A stretch of DNA of 64,000 nt. It comes from Arachis hypogaea (Eukaryota; Streptophyta; Magnoliopsida; Fabales; Fabaceae). Within the stretch, counting starts at the first letter, position 1. Each line of letters opens with the position of its first letter. Position numbers and translations under genes: made by a program. The stretch spans positions 85,074,386-85,138,385 of the forward strand of contig NC_092048.1 in NCBI RefSeq assembly GCF_003086295.3. Direction: 5' to 3'. The notes beneath the pieces were generated by a model, which was not told the DNA's origin, ran no database searches, and was given only the letters and a program-made list of their open reading frames with translations. Positions 31,106-41,381 of this stretch are shown piece by piece.

Positions 31106-32845
31106 GCTCTGTTGGTAGGGGTGGCAAGCGGGGAAGCCCGCCCCGCCCCGCCAAAAGCCCGCCCTTTGGCGGGCTGGCCCGCCCCGCCCCGCCCAAAAAT
31201 CAGATTCAGAGGTTGAAGAAGGACTGCAGATGCTGTTGGATTCTGACCTCCCTGCACTCAAAGTGGATTTTCTGAAGCTACAAAACTCTAAATGGCACGC
31301 TCTCAATTGCGTTGGAAAGTAGACATCCAGGGCTTTCCAGCAATATATAATAGTCTATACTTTGTTCGAGTTTAGATGACGCAAACTGGCGTTCAACGCC
31401 AGTTCCATGTTGCATTCTGGAGTTAAACTCCAGAAACAGGTTGCAAAGTGGAGTTAAACGCCAGAAACAGGTTACAACCTGGCGTTCAACTCCAAGAGAA
31501 GCCTCTACATGTGTAAAGCTCAATGTTCAGCCCAAGCACACACCAAGTGGGCCCCAGAAGTGGATTACTGCATCATTTACTCATTTTTGTAAACCCTAGT
31601 AACTAGTTTATTATAAATAGGACTTTTTCCTATTGTATTTACATCTTTGGATCATCGGGGGATTATCTTTTGATCCTTTGATCATGTTCAGGGGGCTGGC
31701 CATCCGGCCATGCCTGGACCTTGTTCGTATGTATTTTCAACGGTAGAGTTTCTACACACCATAGATTAAGGTGTGGAGCTCTGCTGTTTCTCATGAATTA
31801 ATGCAAAGTACTATTATTTTTCTATTCAATTCAAGCTTATTCCTATTCTAAGATGTTCATTTGCACCCAAGAACATGATGAATGTGATGATTATGTGACG
31901 TTCATCATCATTCTCACTTATGAACGCGTGCCTGACAAACACTTCCGTTCTACATGCAAACAAGCTAGAATGAATATCTCTTAGATATCTAATATAGAGG
32001 ACCGAGTCCGAGATATTAGAATCTTCGTGGTATAAGTTAGAATCCATGGACGGCCATTCCTGAGATCCGGAAAGTCTAAACCTTATCTGTGGTATTCCGA
32101 GTAGGATCTGGGAAGGGATGGCTGTGACGAGCTTCAAACTCGCGAGTGCTGGGCATAATGACAGACACAAAAGGATAGTAAATCCTATTCCAGTATGATC
32201 GAGAACCGACAGATGATTAGCCATGCAGTGACAGCGCATTGGACCATTTTCACAGAGAGGACGGGATGTAGCCATTGACAACGGTGATGCCCAACATACA
32301 GCTTGCCATGGAAGGGAGTAGGAATGATTGGATGAAGACAGCAGGAAAGCAGAGGTTCAGGAGGAACGAAAGCATCTCTATACGCTTATCTGAAATTCTC
32401 ACCAATGAATTACATAAGTATCTCTATCCTAGTTTATATTTTATTTATATTTTTATTATCAATTCACCATAACCATTTGAATCCGCCTGACTGAGATTTA
32501 CAAGGTGACCATAGCTTGCTTCAGGCCGACAATCTCCGTGGGATCGACCCTTACTCACGTAAGGTTTATTACTTGGACGACCCAGTGCATTTGCTGGTTA
32601 GTTGTGCGAAGTTGTGACAAAGTGTGATTCACGTTTGAGAGAACCAAGTCTTTGGCGCCATTGTTGATAATCACAATTTCGTGCATCACCCGCCCCACCC
32701 CGCCAAAGCCTGCGGTTTAAGCGGTGCGGGTTAGGCGGGCTTTTGCTATTCGGCGGTCCCAATTTTCTAGCCCAGCCCACTTTTTTGGCGGGTTACGCGG
32801 ACCGGCCGGGCGGGTTTAGGCCCGTTTGCCACCCCTATCTACTGG
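31106..32845. mobile_element. hAT-like TIR element in D LTR
   Basis: TIRs TAGGGGTGGCAAGCGGG (from 31114) and, in reverse complement, TAGGGGTGGCAAACGGGCC (ending 32837) flank a GC-rich core of CCCGCC repeats. Flanking 8-mers TCTGTTGG (31106-31113) and TCTACTGG (32838-32845) match at six of eight positions, as expected for an old hAT target duplication. No transposase. A B-family LTR fragment occupies most of the interior. Confidence 0.75.
31195..32688 (+). repeat. Truncated B-family LTR inside the hAT-like element
   Basis: Plus-oriented LTR related to 23404-24944 and 56779-58507. It lacks about the first 150 bp (starts AAAAATCAGATTCAG) and ends GTGCATCA. It includes GGCGTTCAACGCC units (31388-31490) and the GATCGACCCTTACTCACGTAAGG wording. 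Both edges abut CCCGCC repeats, so capture by microhomology or an eroded insertion is possible. A PBS-like TTTGGCGCCATTGTTG at 32651 lies inside the LTR end. Confidence 0.75.
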
Positions 32846-33824
32846 TAGTAGTAGAGCACTGGTAGTAGGAGTAGGAGTAGAGGCTGGAGGATTAGAGACT
32901 CCACATAGCTTAGCTTAGAATTTTAGTTTGATAGACTTTTTCTCTTCTGCACTTTTACATTTCAGCTTGTATTGAACTTCATTTACTTTATGCAATTTCA
33001 ATTTCCTGCACTTCTATTCCTCTGCAATTTTACATTTCCGTTCATATTGAGCTTGATTTACTATTCATGCAATTTAAATTTCCTGCAAGTATTCTTAGAG
33101 CTATGATCCACTAAACCCCAATTCATTAGGGGGAGGAGCTCTATTGTGATTCTAATGGATTAATAAAATTCTTCTTCTTCTCAATCCGCTTGGGTAGCTA
33201 AGAGATAAATTCTGTTTTGATTTGATCCATTCACTCCGGAAGGGGGTTTGGATCCATTGAATTTCCATGTGAGCCTCGGAAGGGGAATCATGGAAATTAG
33301 AACTGAAGCTCCATCTCTCACAACTCTCTTGATCAACACTATTCGGGAGGAATTGAGATCTTGAGAATTTGTGTGGCTTATGGATGAGAGACATGCGCTT
33401 AACCTCTTTTCATGACAATTGGATCAAGAAATTGAAAAGATTGATTGTGATTAGAGAGATTGGATTGCCAAGGAATTGGGATCCAATCAATTCCAATCCG
33501 CCATAGATCTACTCATATGATTGAGAAAGAAGTTGAGACCCATTTGATTCATGATGGACTATGATATCTCCAATCCCTGATGAATCTTGTTCTCTGTTAT
33601 TTCTCACTTACTTTCAGCACTTTAGATTTCCTGCAATTTATTTTCTGTTGATCCAATTTCACTCAATTCATCACTTGTTAGCTTGACTAGACTAATCATT
33701 TCACTATAGTTACTTGATTCATCAATCCTCGTGGGATCGACCTCACTCACGTGAGTTTTACTACTTGATACGACCCGATATACTTGCTGGTTAGTTTGTG
33801 CGAAATTCAATTTTCCTCCATCAC

Positions 33825-34065
33825 CCATTAGAGATTTAATAATAATTATTATTATTATTTTACATTTACCCTAAATATTTATTAAATTCATAAGGAATAA
33901 TCTTAAATTTTTTTTTATCAGTAACTTCATTGCCTTTCTATCCACTAAGTAGGTTGTGGTGATTCAGTGGATACAGGTAAAAAAATTTATGGTTATTCCT
34001 TATGAATTTAAAAAATATTTAGGATAAATATGAAATAATAATTATTATTATTAAATTTTTAATGG
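33825..34065. mobile_element. Fold-back MITE beside D
   Basis: Arms of about 85 bp are inverted: left begins CCATTAGAGATTTAATAATA, right in reverse complement CCATTAAAAATTTAATAATA. Both contain CCTAAATATT and TTCATAAGGAATAA. The loop contains CCACTAAGTAGG. D's LTR ends one base before the left arm, so D was probably inserted at its edge. Confidence 0.72.
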
Positions 34066-34387
34066 TCATATTTATAAATAATTTATTGTGCACATAAAAA
34101 AACCTCAAAAGACTTGCACTTATTAAATACAAACTCAAATCAACTAATTACATTTTTAAAATTAATATTCAATTTAATAAAACACCCCACATTTGTAGAT
34201 TGTATCTTTAATTTGGTGTATTGATAATTTTGCATTTTCAAAGAGTGCGTTTGAAATTTTTTTTTAATATGAGATAAGGATTTTATTCTATGAAAAAAAA
34301 ATTTACTTTTATTTGGAATTCAATTTTTTGATTTGGAATGATCTTAATATATAAATAAAATTGAATTCTATTTGTTGGATTGAAACT

Positions 34388-34601
34388 ATTGTTAAATATG
34401 TTAAATTCTTATTTAATTTGTAAATAACTGTATTTGATAAAATTATTTTTGTTAGACACTTATTTATAAAAAAAAAAGATATTTTTAACATTTTATTGTT
34501 AAATATGTTAAATTCTTATTTAATTTGTAAATAACTGTATTTGATAAAATTATTTTTGCTAGACACTTATTTATAAAAAAAAAATATTTTTAACATTTTA
34601 T
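34388..34601. repeat. 107-bp tandem duplication
   Basis: Two copies start ATTGTTAAATATG at 34388 and 34495, period 107 bp. They differ by very few bases (TTTTGTTAGAC versus TTTTGCTAGAC, and A-run length), so the duplication is recent. Noncoding A/T-rich DNA. Confidence 0.88.
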
Positions 34602-34678
34602 ATTTTTAAAAAAATAAAGACAAGTGAATTGAAATTCTTAAATAAAATAAAATAATCTATTTTATGTATTTCAACGTA

Positions 34679-35967
34679 AAAAAAAGTGGGGGAGACTCAC
34701 ATCAAGAGGCATGAAACAACTTTTTTTAAAGTTGATAACGTGTCACTCTGTTATTGGTAAATTTTTAATAACCAATTAATAAATTATTCTCCAAACCCAG
34801 TTTTTTAAATCCAGTTCGACGCCATTCGGTTTAAATAAACCAGTCCTTGGCATGCTTAATTTTTTTTTTTACCAACCCAGAAAGCAACCTGAACCCCACC
34901 CAACCCAACCCACCAGCCAGAAGATCTGCATCGATCTCCTTCTTCCTCGAGCTAGAGGCGTTGGTTGCCTGGTTCCGTTGATCGGTTCTTCTCCCTTATC
35001 GCAGATGCCATCCAACTTCTACTCTCTTGCAGTTTCTCGTGCCCCAAATGGTCGTCTCAGGTCTCATTCTTCCTTTCCGTAGCTTCACTTCTCCTTCTCT
35101 TGCTTAGTTTAGTTCGTCTTCTTTCCACGGTTCTGTCCGTGTTGGTGCTCCGGCGACGCAACTATTTGGATGAGGGACCCAGCGATGCGATGAGAGAACT
35201 CCATTTTCCAATATGCGACTTGCCTCCTCGCCATTTCCCATCCAGTTGCTGCCTCCGTTAGCCTGCTTCCTCGCCTTTGCCTGGATCTTCGCCGACAGTG
35301 ATGCTGTTTTATCCGAGGCCCATCACCATTTTCGGAGTCTAGTTAACACTCTCAGTTTCTCAGCGGCATCATAATTCCTCCCCTTCTGTGTCGATTCTTC
35401 TTTCTTGCTGCTGCTACCGATTTCATCTTCTCCAGGAAGCTCTGCTATGCTGCAATTTACCGATTTCATCATAATTTGCTCTGCTCTGTAATGCCATTTT
35501 TTTCTTTCATCAGCTGGCATATCCAATGCATAACCAATAGAAGCAGCAACCTCTGTGACATTCCATGGATTTACCAACACCAACAGCAAAAAACTGTGCA
35601 GCACCTTTAAACTGAGAAATAATAAGGAACCTGCAAACTGATGCATAATTTGTAATGAATTTTTTTTGTGAGATGTAAGGATCAATTATGGCTCTTTTCA
35701 TTGTTTTTTTAACATAAACTTTCCAAGCCAAATATTGTATTTGTCCAAAAAAATCTTATTTTTAATGTAAAAGTAAAAAAATCGGTTAAAATGAACCAAA
35801 TTAATCAATTCTATCTATAAGGTTTGGTTATAAAATTTGGCTTTTTTTTTATAATAATCGGTTCAAATAAACCAAAACACAACTGAGGACACTTGTCATA
35901 TTCTCATGCATAATCTTAAAAAAAAGTTATTTTGTGCATCTTGATGTGAGTAGTCCCCAAAAAAAGT
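34679..35967. mobile_element. Pack-MULE-like element with captured gene fragment
   Basis: A perfect 9-bp direct repeat AAAAAAAGT lies at 34679-34687 and 35959-35967. Between them, terminal inverted repeats of about 45 bp begin GGGGGAGACTCACATCAAGA (left) and GGGGACTACTCACATCAAGA (right, reverse complement). A 9-bp TSD and G-starting long TIRs are Mutator hallmarks. The interior 34890-35640 is GC-richer than the surroundings and carries a trehalose-6-phosphate synthase fragment. No transposase is visible. The rest of the interior (34900-35480) has no recognised source. Confidence 0.8.
35491..35640 (-). pseudogene. Trehalose-6-phosphate synthase fragment
   Basis: The minus frame contains VNPWNVTEVAASIGYALDMP followed by ADERKKWH. 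This matches the well-known conserved NPWN segment near the end of the GT20 glycosyltransferase domain of plant TPS proteins. The preceding residues are out of pattern and the frame then departs from TPS, so about 50 residues are captured. It is expected to be non-functional; a chimeric transcript is possible but not shown. Confidence 0.75.
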
Positions 35968-37724
35968 TCTATTCTTTAGCAAATTTTAATTATTAAACAA
36001 ATAAAAAGAATTTATATTTTTTATTTGGGATAATGTTTTCTTATTTTATTGGGAATGGTATGAAATATTATTCACTATGGTCTATTATCAGCCCACAAAC
36101 AAAAAATATTTAACAATTTCATTAATCATAACTAAACAAAGTGATGGGAACGGAAAATAAACAACATCAACAAAAAAAAGAGCTATTAACTAAGTGTCAT
36201 GCTCCCAAGTCGTCACGCATTATCATCATCCCATGCTGATAATATAGGTCAGAACGGTAGAATCTCCCTTAAAAATAACGACTAGGAACTTGTGAACTAC
36301 TAAAAAATGGGTTCGACAGTGGCTGAATAAACTCTGTGGATATCATAGAACCTCACAAAAATTGATTTCTGGGACAAATTTTATCTCTCTGCCACCATCA
36401 ATATTAGAACTAGCTTTGATTACTCCTCTTCTGTCTTTGATAACTGGTTAATTATTGGTTCTAACAATACCACACTTGGGCCATTAGTATTGCAGGGTTT
36501 GTACCTGTCTCAGAATTGCGGTGTCGTCGCCTGTGATATTCGACTAAATTTTTGTGTGTTTCTAACTAATTTACCATGCTATTATTTTTTTTTTTTCATT
36601 CAATTGATAAATATACATATTTCAAAACAATGTTAAAATAAATAAATAAATAAAAATTAAGAAGCAGGAGAAAGAGAGGCTAATATTGAAGTCACCATAT
36701 GTTCTTCAAGTCGCTGCCATTTTCATCTCTAGCGTCAGGAAGTGAGTTTAATTGAATTTTGATATATAAAATCGTTCAAAATATATAAGCCAATTTTCTT
36801 TAGCTCTCGTCACAGTAAAAAATCACTAAACAAAGAGAAAATCATTAAAAAAATAAATCTTAGCACTCATAAAAATTTTATTATATTCTTAAAGAATCTT
36901 AGATTTATGCAAGTTAAGAAGTCGTTGTACGAGTGAAAACAGAATAAATGGATAAAAAGAAAACAAAGTGACACATAAAAGCAACATATTCTAGCATGGC
37001 ATTGACCCTAGCAACTTTTAATTTTAATTCTTTCCTACTAATTAAAAATTATTAGACTGCCTCCTCAGAATTATCAAGAAACTAACATGCCGAAAATTTC
37101 ATGTATGCTCTCAACAAGTGAATACTCTTATTCTATGTTGAATTTAGTTTTTATTGTATTAATATTTTTAATTTGATACAAAAGACAATTAATTATCTTG
37201 TTATTCTTTAAGGGTTATAGGATTCAATATTTTCTCACTTTTTTATAAATAATACTACATAACCAATAAATATTATTATTTTTATTAGTATTTAATTACT
37301 AATAATTTGTGTTAATATTTATAAAAATTTTATACAAAAAAAAATATATAATTTATATTTATATTTTTTATAAATTACACATATAAATTAATAAATTTAT
37401 TTATTAAAGATAATTTAAAGTGTATATTAATTAAATAATAATAAAAATATTAAAAATTACCGACATGAAGATGGTTTTTTTTTTTTAACTAAAAATAAAA
37501 TAAAATTAATAGCAAATACCCTGGTTGCAACTCCCAAGTATTACCGTACCACTCACGCCAACAACGCTTCCAAATTCTGATTTCGTATTTTGAATTTATT
37601 TTCATGCAAAAGACGCAAAACAGTGTTACAGATTAAGCTTTTTGGCCTGAAGAAAGGGTAGCGATAGAACTATGATGAAGCGTATATATTCACAAACACC
37701 ATTCAATTCTACATTATTTGAAGC
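35968..37724. other. Intergenic region upstream of the P4H gene
   Basis: A/T-rich with simple runs (37260-37480). No gene is seen. A TATATAT at 37682-37688 lies about 40 bp before the ATG and could be the TATA element, which would leave a very short leader. This is a weak call. Confidence 0.35.
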
Positions 37725-40289
37725 ATGGCGAAAGCAAAATACACGAATCCGAAGGCGCAGTTGAAGAAATGGATCTCGTTGAGGAAGCTGGTTTTGCCGA
37801 TGCTTTTGATTTTCACGATTGTGCTTCTGGTGTTACTTTCTATCGGAGTTTTTAATCTTCCTATTACCGCTAATGATTCTCCGATCAAGGATCTCGGTGC
37901 TCTTAGGCGGCGCAGAACATCTGAGAGGTAGCTTCCACCGCTAACGATTCTGTTTTTCTTTTTCTAGTTATAAGGCGAAAATGCGATTAACATTACTACT
38001 TTATGGTTGTTGCTTTTGGAAGAGGTTACGGTTTGGTAGAGCAAAAGAAAAAATGGACCGAAATTCTTTCGTGGGAGCCAAGAGCTTTCATGTACCACAA
38101 TTTCCTGGTTAGTTTTCCAGATCTTTTAATTCACCTGTTATGGATTAGGCACTGATTTTTTTCATGTACACACCTGTTTGGTGCAACGTGGCGGTTACCA
38201 GCTCAGTTCAGATCTAGAATTTTCCTTCAAAACGTGTTATAAGGATGTCTTTTAGGCGAGGCTCAAGAAAATTAGTTATATTCATGAATGGAATACCGAA
38301 TTGTGACTGAAAAGGTTCAACAGCTTGAGCGTCATGTTTTATTTTGCGATATTAGATTCATGTAGCAGTAAACTGTTGAAAGTGAAGCTCATCTATTTTG
38401 TATTAGAATATTAATACTAATTAATTCTGCCTCTCATTTGGATCAGTCCAAAGAAGAATGTGAACACTTGATTAACGTTGCCAAACCACATATGGAAAAA
38501 TCACAAGTTGCTGATAGTGATACTGGACAGAGTATAGATAGCAGGTTTGCCTCTATTTTGCGTGTTCATTTATGGTAACAATAGTTGTAAGCTGTGTTTT
38601 GGTTTAGATACTTGCTCCTGAGAGACTAGTGGTGGTAATGCAATTCTATACAATCCATGCCTCCAGTGATCGTACTAGCTCAGGAGCGTTTCTGAGAAGA
38701 GGATTGGACAAAATTGTCCAAAGCATAGAAAAAAAGATTGCTGATCTTACCTTCGTACCAATAGGTATGACTGTATGATGAGTTCCTGTATGCGTCTGCT
38801 TATCTCTTTCTTTTGTCTTTCTAAGTTTGATATAGGATGATGTCAGGGACACAATAACCTAAAAGTATCTTATCTAATTTAATGTTTATAATTTTATAAA
38901 TATAACATCTATAATTATAGACTTATTATTCAGTTATTCCAGCAGTAATTAAAGATTGAAAAATAAAATAATTTTTTATTGTTTTACACTGATTTTCTAT
39001 TGCTTCCTGAATATTTTTGTTGGTTAAACTAAGAACATTTTAGTGTGTCCGATTCCTTTTTGCTTACTCAGGGTCACTTTATAAAATGCGAGGGTTCTTT
39101 CTTGCTCAGTCATATCTTGCTCAGTCATATGAGGCAGTATATGATGAAGTTAATGTAATGAGTTTGTGTCATTTTAATATTTTTGTAGATCCCACTAGTA
39201 TTTGAATTGTTGTACTTTGGATCTCACTATATGTGATATGGTGGTTAAGCCGGAAATGGAATACAATTTGAATATATTAAACAAGAATGCAAATACCTCC
39301 TAATATAGTATACTTATCGTCTGGTATGAATGAATTACTTCAAAAGTTTTTGAGTTAGTAATGAATAACTCATAAATATGTAGAGAATGGAGAAGGACTT
39401 CAGGTTCTTCACTATGAAGTTGGCCAAAAATACGAACCTCACTTTGATTACTTCTTAGATAAGGTCAACACTAAGGACGGAAACCACCGTGTTGCTACAG
39501 TTCTTATGTACCTGTAAACACATGTCTCTTTTCAATTATAGTTCTATTTTGCGTTAGTTAAATTTTAAAGTAGTCTTTCAAATTGGTCCCGTGCACTAGA
39601 ATAGTTTCCTAAATTCTAATTGTACCAATTACGTTTCTAAAATCGGCAAAAATGTACAATGTTAGTCCTTATCAGTATTATGAGTTACGCTAAGAGACGA
39701 GCGCGGTACACTTTTGCCACACTTTTGCCACTTTCATGGACGTAACTAAGCAATTAAGAACCCAAAGACTATTTTAGTATAAGCGGCTGATCTCAAGTAC
39801 TACTTTGGGATTTAACTCACTTGTGCTTTATGGTGGATTTTCTTTGGAAATATACTAATTGTTTAATTTTTTATGTGTTTTGTGCAGTTCAGATGTTGAA
39901 GAAGGTGGCGAGACCGTATTTCCTGATGCCAATGTAAGTTTTAGTTCTGTTCCATGGCAGAATGATTTGTCTGAATGCGCTAAAAATGGTCTCGCGGTGA
40001 AGCCAAAAATGGGTGATGCTATATTGTTTTGGAGCATGAAGCCAGATCTCACCCTAGATCCTTCTTCTCTACATGGTTACAAACTTTGCAAAATTTAATT
40101 TAGACTTTGTTATGGTTAATTTTCTAATTCATACTGACCCCAATTTGCAATTTTGTTACTCTACTATCTGTTTCAAATTGGTTAATATTTTTTTTTTTTT
40201 TTTGTTTAATGCTTCCAGGTAGTTGCCCTGTTATTAGAGGAAATAAATGGGCTTCAGCAAAGTGGCTACGTCTTGGGGTGTTCAACTAA
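37725..40289 (+). CDS. P4H: Prolyl 4-hydroxylase (type II membrane, 2-oxoglutarate dependent)
   Basis: Seven exons: 37725-37927, 38023-38107, 38447-38544, 38667-38764, 39384-39513, 39888-40075, 40219-40289. All introns are GT-AG, the frame is open throughout, and the product is 290 residues. It hydroxylates proline in secreted proteins such as extensins and arabinogalactan proteins, using Fe(II) and 2-oxoglutarate, in the ER/Golgi. Residues 22-43 form an N-terminal membrane anchor. The Fe ligands are His181 and Asp183 (EPHFDYF) and His267 (SSLHG); Lys277 (GNKW) binds 2-oxoglutarate. SWEPRAFMYHNFL and DVEEGGETVFP are typical of the family. The length is normal for plant P4H and there is no ShK tail. 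The gene is convergent with the MSRB gene, 1.1 kb away. Plant genomes have several paralogues; the exact one is unassigned. Confidence 0.93.
39557..39816. mobile_element. Candidate MITE in P4H intron 5
   Basis: Ends GTTAAATTTTAAAGTAGT and, reverse complemented, GTTAAATCCCAAAGTAGT form imperfect TIRs. The interior carries TTCAAATTGGTCC and TCTAAAATCGGCAAAAATGT wording, unlike the rest of the intron. No clear TSD. Confidence 0.4.
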
Positions 40290-41381
40290 TAAAGATATTA
40301 TTAAGCCATCTCGTGTGCAGATACCTGTAGAGAGTAAGGATCATTCCAATGCACTCTTACAAGAATTCAAAAATGATTTTTATCTTAAAGTATAAGCGAC
40401 AATTTCATCCGTTTCGTGCAACAATTTCCTCGCTCAACATATTTGCATCGGATTGCATTATAAAAATATTTTAATTTATTAAGAACGGTACAACTAAATA
40501 TCCTTTAAATATAATATTTTATTTAGTTTTAAAAAAAATAAAAAATAAAAAATAAATAAATTTTCTAATTTTTTGAATAACCAGAACTGTAAAAGTATTT
40601 AAATTAATTAAATAATAATAAATGTTTAAAAATAAGAGACATAATTAATTAAAAAATTAAAATAATATATTATTAAATTTAAAGACTGAATTTTAAAGAA
40701 TAAATAGTATTTTTCTATTAAAAATAAGACATCAAATTAACAATTATATATTTATATTTATATATGCATATTAATTTATATAATTTTCTAATTAATCAAC
40801 TTTATTATAACAATAATTAAATCTACAATAGATGAATAATTAAATCTTCTCTCTGTCAAAATACTTTTATTTATGTGATAATATACTTTTTTTTATTCCA
40901 CGGTATCTCCCAACCCGACAGGTCAAGGACTAATCCGTCGCGGTACTGAGCTCCATTTAAAGGTTTGTCGCTGGCCAATGAGTTGCTGCATGCATAAGGC
41001 GGGATGATAATATACTATTTAAATATGTGTGGAAGTGTGGAACAATATTTTTTTAAAATTTCTTTTATGCTGACCATCCTCTATATAAAAAGCACGGGGA
41101 AGTAATAATAGATCAGTTTACAAAAGAATTTTAGTGACATCGATATACTAATTTTTCATCTCTGTTTATACCACAAAACTAATGTATTTGGTATTGAGGA
41201 ACAGTGAAAATTCTTCCAACATTAATAAAATACTCAACCCCATTATTTGACAATTTGGGTTTTTCACCATAGCCATCATATGCTGTTGACACATCTAACT
41301 GTTTGCCACTATAGCAACACATGCTAACCGCCATGTTTAAAAGCTTCTCCATCTTCTTTTGACTGAGATTAGACCCACCAC
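40290..41381. other. Convergent intergenic region
   Basis: Holds the 3' flanks of the P4H and MSRB genes. Strongly A/T-rich from 40480 to 40880. A less A/T-rich patch at 40900-41000 (CGACAGGTCAAGGACTAATCC) may be a repeat remnant. No gene or clear terminator. Confidence 0.4.

Larger units (their letters stand above)
28172..33823 (+). mobile_element. LTR retrotransposon D (3' part)
   Basis: A plus-strand element of which only the 3' internal region (28172-29867) and 3' LTR (29868-33823) are present. The upstream part is cut off by C, whose 3' side lies outside the window. Coding parts are not visible. It carries the same post-stop module and PPT hairpin as A, B and E. Confidence 0.8.
29868..33823 (+). 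repeat. D 3' LTR with nested insertions
   Basis: It starts TGATGACAAG and ends CCTCCATCA. About 1.7 kb of its 3956 bp is the nested hAT-like insertion. It carries AACGTT cassettes (30150-30960) and ACGCGTACGCGT cassettes (30510-30815). Near the end the wording CGTGGGATCGACCTCACTCACGTGAG and GCTGGTTAGTTTGTGCGAA parallels the B and E LTR ends. No PBS follows it, which fits a 3' LTR. Confidence 0.78.

Noticed and set aside
34852..35261. Possible new gene upstream of the TPS fragment
   Set aside because: Short frames without recognisable domain, inside a Mutator-like element; more likely captured 5' untranslated or exon debris.
39855..40098. Independent frame ending in LHGYKLCKI
   Set aside because: It is exon 6 of the P4H gene read through the splice donor at 40076.
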